This document shows, one piece after another, positions 6,331 to 14,472 of a stretch of DNA of 17,721 nt; the stretch's first letter is position 1, and each line of letters opens with the position of its first letter. Source of the stretch: SZUA-36 sp964650905. GTDB lineage: Bacteria > Pseudomonadota > Gammaproteobacteria > Xanthomonadales > SZUA-36. The notes beneath the pieces were generated by a model. It made no database searches. It was not told where the DNA came from and worked only from the letters and a program-made list of their open reading frames with translations. Made by a program: the position numbers and the translations under genes. The stretch spans positions 1-17,721 of the forward strand of contig CAZYVH010000065.1 of assembly GCA_964650905.1 (NCBI GenBank), written 5' to 3'.

Positions 6331-7464
6331 ATGCAAACAGCCACATCGAATGACACAGCACTAATCCTTCCCGGCGGTGGTGCCCGGGGCGCTTATCAGG
6401 TGGGTGTCCTCAAGGCCATTGGTGAGTTACTTGGTAACAATGGCAACCCGTTTCCCGTCATTTGCGGAACCTCGGCCGGCGCAATCAACGCGGCGGTCAT
6501 GGCCAGTCACGCGCATGAATATCTTCTGGGCATTGAACGATTGGAACAGTTCTGGCGCAGCATGCGCTGTCAGCGTATTTATCGCACCGATGCGTGGACG
6601 GTCCTGAGTTCCACGCTGCGGTGGGCAGCCGCCCTGTTTTCGGGTGGTGTGCTCAACTGCGAACCAAAAGCGTTGCTGAACAACAAACCATTGCATGATT
6701 TCCTGCAAGCAAGCTTGCAACTGGATGGTATTCAGACGGCGCTGGAACAGGGAGCTTTACGGGGTGTCGCGGTCACCGCAGCAGGTTATACCTGTGCCAG
6801 CGCCATCAGTTTTTACCAGGCTCAGGGCGACATCAGAAGTTGGGATCGATCTCGCCGGCGGGGTCAGCCTGCACAATTACAGATTGAGCATCTTATGGCC
6901 TCTGCCGCCCTGCCAGTGATTTTTCCGGCCCAGCGTATTGGTCATGAATTTTTCGGTGATGGTGGCATGCGTCTGGTTGCACCGCTGAGTCCGGCCATAC
7001 ATCTGGGGGCTAACCGGATATTGGTGATCGGGACCCGTGATGAGAACCCCGACACAGCGCCCACTGAACCGGTCCATTATCCTCGTCTGGGTGAGATTGG
7101 CGGTTATTTGCTGGATACCATTTTCATGGATACGCTAAACGCCGACCTGGCACGCATGCATCGAATCAACCGAACCCTCAAACTGATACCCCCTGAACAG
7201 CGGGAGCTGACGAGCCTGACTCATATCGAAAGCCTGGTCATCAAGCCCAGCAAGGATTTACGTTACGTGACACGTGATCACGTGCATTCTATCCCGGGCA
7301 GCGTGCAACTGTTGTTACGTATCCTGGGTGGTTGGGGCAGGGATTGGCGCATGGCCAGTTACCTGTTGTTCGAGTCGGACTATTGTGGTGAGCTAATCGA
7401 TTTGGGTTATGCGGATGGTATGGCAGCGCAAGACGCTATCAGAGGATTTTTTGAAAATACCTGA
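6331..7464 (+). CDS. Patatin-like phospholipase
   Basis: A 377-residue patatin-family lipid acyl hydrolase with a Ser-Asp dyad. Motifs in order are the oxyanion-hole glycine loop LPGGGARGAYQVGVL at 13-27, the nucleophile elbow GTSAG at 46-50 with Ser48, and the catalytic Asp210 in FFGDGG. SAALPVIFPAQRI (191-203) lies just before the Asp as in relatives. No signal peptide is seen, so it is probably cytoplasmic or membrane-associated. The substrate (phospholipid, lysophospholipid or other ester) cannot be told from sequence. The ATG at 6331 has no clear Shine-Dalgarno. It is transcribed divergently from the moxR operon and converges on fadE with a 19-nt gap. Released fatty acids could feed FadE after activation, but that link is inference from position only. 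Confidence 0.92.
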   Translation: MQTATSNDTALILPGGGARGAYQVGVLKAIGELLGNNGNPFPVICGTSAGAINAAVMASHAHEYLLGIERLEQFWRSMRCQRIYRTDAWTVLSSTLRWAAALFSGGVLNCEPKALLNNKPLHDFLQASLQLDGIQTALEQGALRGVAVTAAGYTCASAISFYQAQGDIRSWDRSRRRGQPAQLQIEHLMASAALPVIFPAQRIGHEFFGDGGMRLVAPLSPAIHLGANRILVIGTRDENPDTAPTEPVHYPRLGEIGGYLLDTIFMDTLNADLARMHRINRTLKLIPPEQRELTSLTHIESLVIKPSKDLRYVTRDHVHSIPGSVQLLLRILGGWGRDWRMASYLLFESDYCGELIDLGYADGMAAQDAIRGFFENT

Positions 7465-7483
7465 TGGCTTGCAAAATGCGGGT

Positions 7484-9907
7484 TCAAATTTCAGGTTTCG
7501 AAGGAAAATCATCGACCGCGACCACCCCGGCACTGGCTTGTTGTGCGAGTTGCACGGTTGTGGCCTGTTCTTCAGTGATGACACCCGTTTCCCGCGCACG
7601 TTTGACCAAATCCTCGTAATTTTCAAAATTGACACTTTCCTGCAGGGCATTCCTGATCGCGCGTTCGGCAGCAGTCGCTTGCAGTACAAGCCCGAAAGCC
7701 TTGTTGACACGGCCGGTCGCATCGTCGCGGTCGGAAATGAAGATACCTTCAGCGAGACGCTCACGTGCAGCGCTGTCACGCATTAATAGATGGGCCACCG
7801 CCTTGACGTTCCTGTCGGAAGGTGGTGAATAGGGCAGGCCCAGAGGAAAAACAAGCAGACGTAAAAACCGGCCGAGGAAGGGCGCGGGAAAGTTGCGGAA
7901 AATGCCGAGCATACTTTGCTGGATGGTGTAGAGGCTGTCTTTTATCCCCCAACGGAGCAAAGGCAGATCCTCGTGCGGGCAATCGTCGTTATCAAATTGC
8001 TTCAGCATGGCGCTGCATAGGTACAGGTGGATCAGGATGTCGGCGAGTCGCCCGGAAAGCTTCTCCTTGAATTTGAATTTTCCACCCAGTACAAGCAGTA
8101 CCGAATCGGCAATGAATGCGAATGCCGCACACATACGGGTCAATTGGCGAAAACAGGCCGCGTGGGGGCCACGCACAGGTGCCGGACTCAGCCAGGCTGC
8201 GGTCAGGGCGAGCATCAGACTACGCACGAGGTTGCTCAGTGTGTAGCCAAAATGTGCAAATAACGCATTGTCGAACGCACGTCTGGCATGCGGGCTGGCA
8301 GTTCCGGTCACGGCTGTCATTTCTTTGAACAACCATGGGTGAGCACGCAGTGCACCCTGACCGAAAATAATCATTGAACGTGTCAGAATATTGGCACCTT
8401 CAACGGTGATGGCAATTGGCAATGCCTGCCAGGCATGGGCAAGGTAGTTATTGGGACCCTGCATGATGCCTTTACCACCATGGATATCCATTGCGTCCAG
8501 GATGCACTGCCGGCTGCCTTCGGTCAGTTGGTACTTGACGATGGCGGACAATACGGCGGGTTGCTCGCCCGCATCCAGCCCGACCAGTGTCAGGGTTCGG
8601 GCAGCTTCCATACGATAGCTACGGCCACCAATTCTGGCCAGAGCTTCTTCAATCCCTCCAAAATAGCCTATGGGCATGTCGAACTGGGTCCGTATCCTTG
8701 CATAGGCACCGCTCAGTATGGCAGTCATCTTACCACCCGCTGTGCCCAGGGCGGGCAGTGATATCGCCCGCCCTGCTGCCAGACTCTGCATCAGCATACG
8801 CCAACCCTGGCCAAGTTGTTTCTGTCCGCCGATGACCCACTCCATGGGTATGAAAACATCCTGGCCGCGTGTCGGCCCATTCATGAATACTGCACCGACA
8901 GGCTTGTGCCGCCTACCTATATCAATACCGGGTGTTGTGACCGGGATCAGGGCACAGGTGATACCAAGACTCTTATTCTCACCCAGCAAGCCGTCGGGGT
9001 CAGAAGTGTGAAAGGCGAGCCCCAGCAACGTAGCTACGGGCGCAAGTGTGATATATCTTTTATTCCAGTTAAGCCGTAAACCTAACACTTCACGGCCGTT
9101 GAATTCACCCATGCAGACCACACCCGTATCCGGCATTGAACCTGCGTCGGAACCAGCCAATGGTCCTGTCAGCGCAAAACATGGAATCTCTTCGCCACTC
9201 GCAAGACGGGGCAGGTAATGCCGACGTTGCTCATCGCTGCCAAAGTGCAAAAGAAGCTCGCCAGGGCCCAGTGCATTGGGCACCATGACCGTTACGGCTG
9301 CTGTCAGGTTGCGACTGGCCAGTTTCATCACCACGGCAGAGTGAGCCTGGGCTGAAAAACCGAGCCCCCCATACTGTTGGGGAATGATCATACTAAAAAA
9401 CCCGTTTTGACGAATGAAGCGCCAGACGACCGCAGGCAGATTCCTGTGTTGCTCATGAATCTGCCAGTCATCCAGCATCAGGCAGAGTTCTTCCACCGGC
9501 CCATTGATGAATTCCTGCTCTCGTTCACTCAATCGTGGTGCAGGTTGACGCAAAAGCCTTTTCCAGCGGGGTCGCCCGCTGAACAGGTCGCCATCCCACC
9601 AAACGGTGCCGGCCTCGATGGCTTCACGTTCCGTCACTGATAGTTCGGGAACGATTTTACGGTACACACCAAAAAGACGGTTGCTGATTAAGATGCGCCG
9701 CAGCGGCTTGACTGCAAAACCGGCGAGACTGACAGTCAGGATGCCGTAGGTCCAGCGAAACCAGCCCGGGACAGGGTAAAAATGACGCAGCTCGGTAAAT
9801 GCAAACGCCAATCCTGCCAGGATGGCTATTGAAATGAGTAACGGAACGCGGTAGTAGGCCAATAATAGCAATGACAAAACGAGTAGTGCCAGGTACAGGG
9901 CAGTCAC
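7484..9907 (-). CDS. fadE: FadE acyl-CoA dehydrogenase
   Basis: An 807-residue acyl-CoA dehydrogenase closely matching E. coli FadE (about 814 residues) along its whole length. FadE oxidises acyl-CoA to trans-2-enoyl-CoA with FAD, the first step of beta-oxidation. Features are N-terminal membrane helices (about 3-19, 21-38, 50-65), TVWWDGDLFSG at 101-111, PQQYGGLGFS at 176-185, ALTGPLAGSDAG at 245-256, NGPTRGQDVF at 343-352, DAMDIHGGKGIMQG at 471-484, and TVEGANILTRSMIIFGQGA at 501-519. A C-terminal DUF1974-type region follows. In ordinary acyl-CoA dehydrogenases position 248 of the ALTGP motif is often Glu; FadE proteins differ here. Translation begins at GTG (9905-9907), with GAGGA (9912-9916) 4 nt upstream. 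It is monocistronic: divergent from ndk, convergent with the patatin gene. No FadR- or PsrA-type operator was recognised. Confidence 0.97.
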   Translation of the reverse strand: MTALYLALLVLSLLLLAYYRVPLLISIAILAGLAFAFTELRHFYPVPGWFRWTYGILTVSLAGFAVKPLRRILISNRLFGVYRKIVPELSVTEREAIEAGTVWWDGDLFSGRPRWKRLLRQPAPRLSEREQEFINGPVEELCLMLDDWQIHEQHRNLPAVVWRFIRQNGFFSMIIPQQYGGLGFSAQAHSAVVMKLASRNLTAAVTVMVPNALGPGELLLHFGSDEQRRHYLPRLASGEEIPCFALTGPLAGSDAGSMPDTGVVCMGEFNGREVLGLRLNWNKRYITLAPVATLLGLAFHTSDPDGLLGENKSLGITCALIPVTTPGIDIGRRHKPVGAVFMNGPTRGQDVFIPMEWVIGGQKQLGQGWRMLMQSLAAGRAISLPALGTAGGKMTAILSGAYARIRTQFDMPIGYFGGIEEALARIGGRSYRMEAARTLTLVGLDAGEQPAVLSAIVKYQLTEGSRQCILDAMDIHGGKGIMQGPNNYLAHAWQALPIAITVEGANILTRSMIIFGQGALRAHPWLFKEMTAVTGTASPHARRAFDNALFAHFGYTLSNLVRSLMLALTAAWLSPAPVRGPHAACFRQLTRMCAAFAFIADSVLLVLGGKFKFKEKLSGRLADILIHLYLCSAMLKQFDNDDCPHEDLPLLRWGIKDSLYTIQQSMLGIFRNFPAPFLGRFLRLLVFPLGLPYSPPSDRNVKAVAHLLMRDSAARERLAEGIFISDRDDATGRVNKAFGLVLQATAAERAIRNALQESVNFENYEDLVKRARETGVITEEQATTVQLAQQASAGVVAVDDFPSKPEI

Positions 9908-10100
9908 AGTGTCCTCGCTGTGGGTGATTGAAATCGTAGATCAGTTTAAGGGAATAACCGGGGTCAGAGAACCATTATTAGATGGCGTTGCAAGCAAACC
10001 CCTGCCAGCTTAAAATTACACCAATGTGCCAGTCTTTTTGTTCTGGTTAGCCTGTGTAGATCATGTTTTATAAATACAACTATTTACGAGGATTTCTTAA
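9908..10100. promoter_or_regulatory. Divergent fadE/ndk intergenic region
   Basis: This 193-bp spacer must hold promoters for fadE (leftward) and ndk (rightward). TATAAA at 10069-10074 is a possible ndk -10, but no good -35 stands at the right distance. The ndk ribosome site GAGGA (10088-10092) is clear, 8 nt before the GTG start. A CCGGGGTCAGAG motif lies at 9958-9969. No strong hairpin, RNA gene or recognised regulator site was found. Confidence 0.5.
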
Positions 10101-10520
10101 GTGTCTGTTGAACGTACCTTATCAATCATTAAACCCGATGCTGTGGCAAAAAACATCATTGGGGAAATAGTTGGTCGTTTTGAGAAGGCTGGCCTTCAAA
10201 TTGTCGCAGCCCGGATGCAGCACCTTGATCGTGAACTGGCCGAAGGCTTTTATGCCATACACCGGCAGCGGCCGTTTTTTAATGACCTGGTCAAATTCAT
10301 GACATCCGGGCCGGTCATGATCCAGGTGCTCGAGGGCGAAAATGCCATTGCGCTGAACCGCCAGATAATGGGTGCGACCAACCCGGCAGAGGCAAAACCG
10401 GGCACCATCCGGGCAGATTTTGCAGATAGCATTCAAGCCAATGCTGTACATGGCTCTGACGGGCCTGATACGGCCGCAACGGAAATTGCCTACTTCTTTG
10501 GTGAAAATGCCATTGCATAG
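10101..10520 (+). CDS. ndk: Nucleoside diphosphate kinase
   Basis: A 139-residue NDP kinase that moves the gamma phosphate from ATP to NDPs and dNDPs through a phosphohistidine. The N-terminal SVERTLSIIKPDAV (2-15) is the ATP-binding start of the family. Further motifs are HRQRPFFNDLVKFMTSGPV (54-72), LNRQIMGATNPAEAKPGTIR (85-104) and the active-site loop NAVHGSD with His117. Length is typical (E. coli 143). It begins with GTG at 10101, preceded by GAGGA at 8 nt. It heads the ndk-rlmN-pilW-rodZ cluster, and its last 14 nt overlap the start of rlmN. All catalytic residues expected are present. Confidence 0.97.
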   Translation: MSVERTLSIIKPDAVAKNIIGEIVGRFEKAGLQIVAARMQHLDRELAEGFYAIHRQRPFFNDLVKFMTSGPVMIQVLEGENAIALNRQIMGATNPAEAKPGTIRADFADSIQANAVHGSDGPDTAATEIAYFFGENAIA

Positions 10521-11486
10521 TGAACTGCACACAGATGTGGGGGTACGAGGGCAGGAACCGCGTGTAAACCTGCTCGATTTTGATCCGCGTGGTCTGCGTG
10601 ATTTCTTCGTGTCCATGGATGAAAAACCATTCCGGGCGCAACAGGTCCTGAAGTGGGTGTTTCACCATGCACAAACAGATATCAGTCAGATGACCGATAT
10701 CGGTGTCGCCTTGCGGGAGCGGTTGGATAACATTGCCGAAATCGGGTTTCCCAGGATCGCTCGTGAGCAACAATCACGTGATGGCAGCTATAAGTGGCTG
10801 ATGGGCCTGCCGGGTGGTAATGCGGTCGAAACCGTTTTTATTCCCGAACCAAAACGTGGCACTTTGTGTGTTTCATCACAGGTTGGCTGTGCATTGAATT
10901 GTTCCTTCTGTTCCACCGGTGCGCAGGGCTTTGCGCGGGACCTGAGCACCGCCGAGATTATCGGCCAGGTGTGGCTGGCTGCACAGGCGTTGGGTCATGA
11001 ACGCAACGGTCAGCGGCGTATTACCAATGTCGTGATGATGGGTATGGGTGAACCGCTGTTGAATTTTGACAATGTTGTGGCCGCCATGAGGTTGATGCGC
11101 GATGACCTTGGGTTTGGCCTGGCGGCCAGGCGTGTGACGCTCAGCACCGCGGGACTGGTGCCTGGAATTTACAGATTACGTGAGCACATTGATGTTGCAT
11201 TGGCGGTATCCCTGCATGCGCCGGTCGATGAGCTGCGTTGCCAACTGGTACCCCTGAACCGTAAGTATCCCATAGCCGAATTGATGCAGGCCTGCAGGGA
11301 CTATGTTTCGGAAAAACACAAACGAACGGTGACGTTTGAATATACCCTGATTGATGGTGTTAACGACCATCCTGAGCATGCCCGCAAACTGGTCAAGTTA
11401 TTAAGAAGCGTACCCAGTAAGCTAAATCTGATACCCTTTAACCCGTTCCCGGGCACAAAATACCGGTGTTCCCCTGGTGACGCGAT
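10507..11486 (+). CDS. rlmN: RlmN, dual-specificity 23S rRNA/tRNA A-C2 methyltransferase (3' end missing)
   Basis: A radical SAM enzyme that methylates C2 of A2503 in 23S rRNA and A37 of some tRNAs. I start it at ATG 10507 (PLHSELHT), which gives 20 residues before NLLDFD as in E. coli; the open frame extends further upstream only inside ndk. The first 326 residues are visible: PFRAQQVLKWV at 41-51, Cys121 (matching E. coli Cys118), the 4Fe-4S motif Cys128-Cys132-Cys135 in GCALNCSFCST, MGMGEPLLN at 178-186, SLHAPVDELR at 235-244, and LIPFNPFPGTKY at 308-319. The sequence then runs into the 100-N gap. About 55-60 C-terminal residues, including the second methyl-transfer Cys (E. coli Cys355), are not seen. 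This is an assembly break, not evidence of a broken gene. No clear ribosome site is present, so coupling to ndk is likely. Confidence 0.95.
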
Positions 11487-11586
11487 NNNNNNNNNNNNNN
11501 NNNNNNNNNNNNNNNNNNNNNNNNNNNNNNNNNNNNNNNNNNNNNNNNNNNNNNNNNNNNNNNNNNNNNNNNNNNNNNNNNNNNNN
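11487..11586. other. Assembly gap of 100 N between rlmN and pilW
   Basis: A run of exactly 100 N. It replaces the end of rlmN (roughly 170 nt expected) and the start of pilW (roughly 90 nt expected), so the real missing sequence must be clearly longer than 100 bases. Confidence 0.97.
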
Positions 11587-12257
11587 CAAAACGCAAGGCT
11601 GCGGAAACCAATACCTCGCTCGGTGCGGCCTATATGAAGCGGGGACAAAATGAGATTGCACTGGGCAAGCTGAAACAGGCGATTGCAGATGATCCCGGCT
11701 ATGCCCCGGGACACAGCGTGCTGGCGGTCCTGTACGAACGTATCGGCGAGGAGAAACTGGCGGGTAAACATTACCGCAAGGCAATTGAGATTGATCCCGG
11801 GGACGGGGACATCAATAATAACTATGCGGTCTATCTTTGTCAGTACGGCAAAACAAAAGAAGCGCAGACGCACTTTAAAACCGCGTTGGAAGACCCATTC
11901 TACCGTTCACCGGCGGTGGCACTGACGAATGCGGGATCATGTGCCATGCAATCCGGTCAGTTGCCCGAAGCGAATGCTTACCTGCGTAAGGCGCTCAAGT
12001 ACGATGCCGAATTTCCGGACGCCCTGATCGCCATGGTGCAGCTGAAATTTCGCGACAAGGACTATCTCAAAGCACGGGCGTTCATGCAGCGTTATGAAGC
12101 GGTTTCTCCGGCAAGCCCGGGTAGTTTGTTGTTGGGCTTGAGGATTGAATCAAAACTTGATGACAGTCGTGCTGCTCAGCGCTACCTGTCGGCACTGGAT
12201 GAAAAATTCCCGGACTCAGACGAGACCGGAGAAGCTCGGAAAATCATGAAACAATGA
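11587..12257 (+). CDS. pilW: PilW/PilF type IV pilus biogenesis TPR lipoprotein (5' end missing)
   Basis: The visible 222 residues form a tetratricopeptide-repeat protein like PilF of Pseudomonas and PilW of Neisseria, pilotins that help the PilQ secretin assemble in the outer membrane. The open frame starts directly after the gap (KRKAAETNTSLGAAYMKRGQ). TPR-type units continue with ALGKLKQAIADDPGYAPGH, LAGKHYRKAIEIDPGDGDINNNYA, and later LPEANAYLRKALKYDAEFPDA. SLLLGLRIE near the C-terminus is typical of PilF. The signal peptide and lipidated Cys expected at the N-terminus (about 30 residues) fall in the gap. An internal ATG at 11634 lies within the first repeat and is not the true start. The stop overlaps rodZ as ATGA. 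Position between rlmN and rodZ matches Pseudomonas. Confidence 0.9.
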
Positions 12258-13141
12258 CACACTCGCAAAAAGAACTCATCCCCTTGACAAATGGCGAACG
12301 TCTGCAGCAACGGCGCGTTGCACGCAAGTTGTCGCTCGCTCAGATTGCGAGTGCCATTTGCCATGATGAAAGCGTTCTAAGGGAAATTGAAGAGGACAGG
12401 GCCGATCACATTGCTGCAATATACAGGCGGGGTTACATCCGGGCATATGCACACTTCCTGGCATTTACGGAAGTTGAAATACAGCATATGTTGCAGGTAG
12501 AAAATGATCGCATGGTGCTACAGGAACCACCGGTCCAAAGCATTTTTTCGAAACCTGCCAAACGTAAGCCAGCTGACCGCTGGTTGCATGTTACAAGCTA
12601 TGTTCTGGCTTCCATGTTGATTGGAACTTTGGCATGGCAATTTAGCCGCGAAGCGGTCAGGTTGTCACAGACCGGTGAATATCCTGGTGAACATCCAAAC
12701 AGTATGCCGGTAACACAAACGCTGGCGGACCAGAAAAAGACAGCTGACGGGCCTGTCAATGCATCGATTGCACCACTGGGTGTTTTACATGCGGGACAGA
12801 GCGGCAATATGGATCCAGCTGAGCGGGCCTGGACCGCAATATCCCAGCCGCAACTGCCAGAAGGCATCTCCCGTTTACGTGTCAGCGTGTCAGCCGACAG
12901 TTGGGTTGAAATAACGGATGCAGACGGGCAATCGCTGGAGATGGACCTGATACGTGCCGGCAATGAAAAAACCTACCAGGGGAGGGGGCCTTTCCGGATT
13001 TTGCTCGGTCAGGCCTCAGCAGTGCGTCTTTTTGTCGATGGCGAACGCGTGGATGTCATGCCGTTCGCCAGGGATGACGTGGCTCGTTTGACCTGGCCCG
13101 GTTCCATATCCCGGGATGATCACAGGGTCGGTCAGGACTGA
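12254..13141 (+). CDS. rodZ: RodZ, cytoskeletal helix-turn-helix membrane protein
   Basis: A 295-residue bitopic protein with the RodZ layout. It has an N-terminal Xre-like helix-turn-helix domain at about 13-82 (GERLQQRRVARKLSLAQIA, then YRRGYIRAYAHFL), a basic juxtamembrane stretch (KPAKRKPADRW, 100-110), one membrane helix at about 111-129, a low-complexity periplasmic linker, and a C-terminal DUF4115 beta domain at about 205-283 (RVSVSADSWVEITDADG, then GRGPFRILLGQA). RodZ links MreB filaments to the elongation machinery and keeps rod shape. Its ATG overlaps the pilW stop by 4 nt, and its stop is one base before hisS, so all three are probably co-transcribed. In many relatives ispG follows rodZ; here it does not. 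Confidence 0.92.
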   Translation: MTHSQKELIPLTNGERLQQRRVARKLSLAQIASAICHDESVLREIEEDRADHIAAIYRRGYIRAYAHFLAFTEVEIQHMLQVENDRMVLQEPPVQSIFSKPAKRKPADRWLHVTSYVLASMLIGTLAWQFSREAVRLSQTGEYPGEHPNSMPVTQTLADQKKTADGPVNASIAPLGVLHAGQSGNMDPAERAWTAISQPQLPEGISRLRVSVSADSWVEITDADGQSLEMDLIRAGNEKTYQGRGPFRILLGQASAVRLFVDGERVDVMPFARDDVARLTWPGSISRDDHRVGQD

Positions 13142-13142
13142 C

Positions 13143-14417
13143 ATGGCTAAACCCATCCGTTCAGTCCGTGGGATGAACGATATCCTGCCGGCCGGCATGC
13201 ATCATTGGCAGCAGTTGGAACATACCGCCGAAGACACTTTTTCGGCCTGTGGGTTTAAGCTGATTCGGATACCATTGCTGGAAAAGACCGCAGTCTTCAC
13301 CCGCGCCATCGGTACAGCAACTGACGTGGTTGCCAAGGAGATGTATTCTTTTGATGACCGCAATGCTGAGTCCCTCAGTCTGCGACCGGAAGGCACCGCT
13401 GGGGTCGTCAGGGCGGCATTACAAAACGGCCTGCTCTACGCTCAACCGGCACGTCTTTGGTACAGCGGCTCCATGTTTCGATACGAACGCCCGCAAAAGG
13501 GCCGCAGCCGGGAGTTTCATCAGATCGGGGCAGAACTGTTTGGTGTTGGCGGCCCACAGGCAGATGCTGAAATCCTGGCGATGGGAAATCTGCTGTGGAC
13601 AAAGTTAGGCCTGGACGGTTTGCGCCTGGAATTGAACACCCTGGGAAATACCGATGAACGTCATTGCTACCGGGACGAATTACAGGCCTTCCTCATGGCC
13701 AACCGGTCTGAGCTTGATGATGCAACCATTGAACGTGCATTACGCAATCCCTTACGCGTCCTGGACAGCAAGGATCCTGGCGTTCAGGCCTTGCTCAAGA
13801 ATGCACCGTTATTAAACCAGCACCTGGGTGCGGAATCACGCCAGCGATATACACAACTGAAATACTACCTTGATCACCTTGGGATTGAATATTTTGAAAA
13901 CCCACGTCTTGTACGTGGGCTGGACTACTACTGCCACACGGTATTTGAATGGATCACCGAAGACCTCGGGGCACAGGGCACGGTCTGTGCTGGCGGGCGT
14001 TACGATAACCTCGTGGAGATGCAGGGGGGAAAGCCATGGCCGGGAATCGGCTTTGCCATGGGGGAAGAACGTCTGGTTGAACTGTTAAGCCAAAAACGTG
14101 GTATTGTGCCGCCCGCTGTGCACGCTTACCTGGTAGCGTCGGGTGAAGGAAGCACTGAATCTGCATTGCGACTGGCGTATGATTTGCGTGCCGGGATTGG
14201 TGGTCTGCGCTTGATCACTGACTTGAACGGCGGTAGCTTCAAGACGCAGTTCAAGCGTGCAGACCGTAGTGGTGCACTACTGGCCCTGGTTTTGGGTGAG
14301 GATGAAATTGCCAGGGGTCAGCTTACAATCAAGTTTCTACGCAGCAGGGAAGACCAACTCATACTGGATCAAAGTGAGGTTGCAGACTGGATGCGTCGTT
14401 ATATCGACAATCTGTGA
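13143..14417 (+). CDS. hisS: Histidyl-tRNA synthetase
   Basis: A class II aminoacyl-tRNA synthetase that charges tRNA-His. The start is ATG 13143, giving 424 residues, the same length as E. coli HisRS. AGGA at 13134-13137 lies 5 nt upstream. A longer frame from 13116 would overlap rodZ and adds nine residues with no homology. Motif 2 is RPEGTAGVVRA (81-91) with MFRYERPQKGRSREFHQIGAE (111-131). The histidine-specific motif LVRGLDYY (256-263) holds catalytic Arg258, AGGRYDNL is at 283-290, and motif 3 is GIGFAMGEERL (301-311). A C-terminal anticodon-binding domain follows. It begins one base after the rodZ stop, so expression is probably tied to that operon. Confidence 0.98.
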   Translation: MAKPIRSVRGMNDILPAGMHHWQQLEHTAEDTFSACGFKLIRIPLLEKTAVFTRAIGTATDVVAKEMYSFDDRNAESLSLRPEGTAGVVRAALQNGLLYAQPARLWYSGSMFRYERPQKGRSREFHQIGAELFGVGGPQADAEILAMGNLLWTKLGLDGLRLELNTLGNTDERHCYRDELQAFLMANRSELDDATIERALRNPLRVLDSKDPGVQALLKNAPLLNQHLGAESRQRYTQLKYYLDHLGIEYFENPRLVRGLDYYCHTVFEWITEDLGAQGTVCAGGRYDNLVEMQGGKPWPGIGFAMGEERLVELLSQKRGIVPPAVHAYLVASGEGSTESALRLAYDLRAGIGGLRLITDLNGGSFKTQFKRADRSGALLALVLGEDEIARGQLTIKFLRSREDQLILDQSEVADWMRRYIDNL

Positions 14418-14472
14418 ATTTTCAACGGGCACACGCCCGGATAATATTTAACTGGATGGATTAAACAAACCA

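Noticed and set aside
10372..10506. 45-residue N-terminal extension of RlmN within ndk
   Set aside because: It is out-of-frame translation of ndk without RlmN similarity. The start at 10507 gives the expected N-terminal length.
10122..10616. 164-residue minus-strand open frame opposite ndk/rlmN
   Set aside because: It is antisense to two conserved genes and shows no domain or ribosome site, so it is a coding shadow.
11634..11636. Internal ATG as the pilW start
   Set aside because: TPR-type sequence continues upstream to the gap, so this Met is inside the protein. The real start is missing from the assembly.
13116..13142. Nine-residue N-terminal extension of HisS from ATG 13116
   Set aside because: It overlaps rodZ and has no homology, whereas ATG 13143 has AGGA at 5 nt and gives the standard 424 residues.
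14426..14439. Short hairpin CGGGC-ACAC-GCCCG after hisS as a terminator
   Set aside because: The stem is only 5 bp and is followed by GATAATATTT without a T-run. yfgM follows closely in the usual hisS-yfgM-bamB order, so termination here is not supported.
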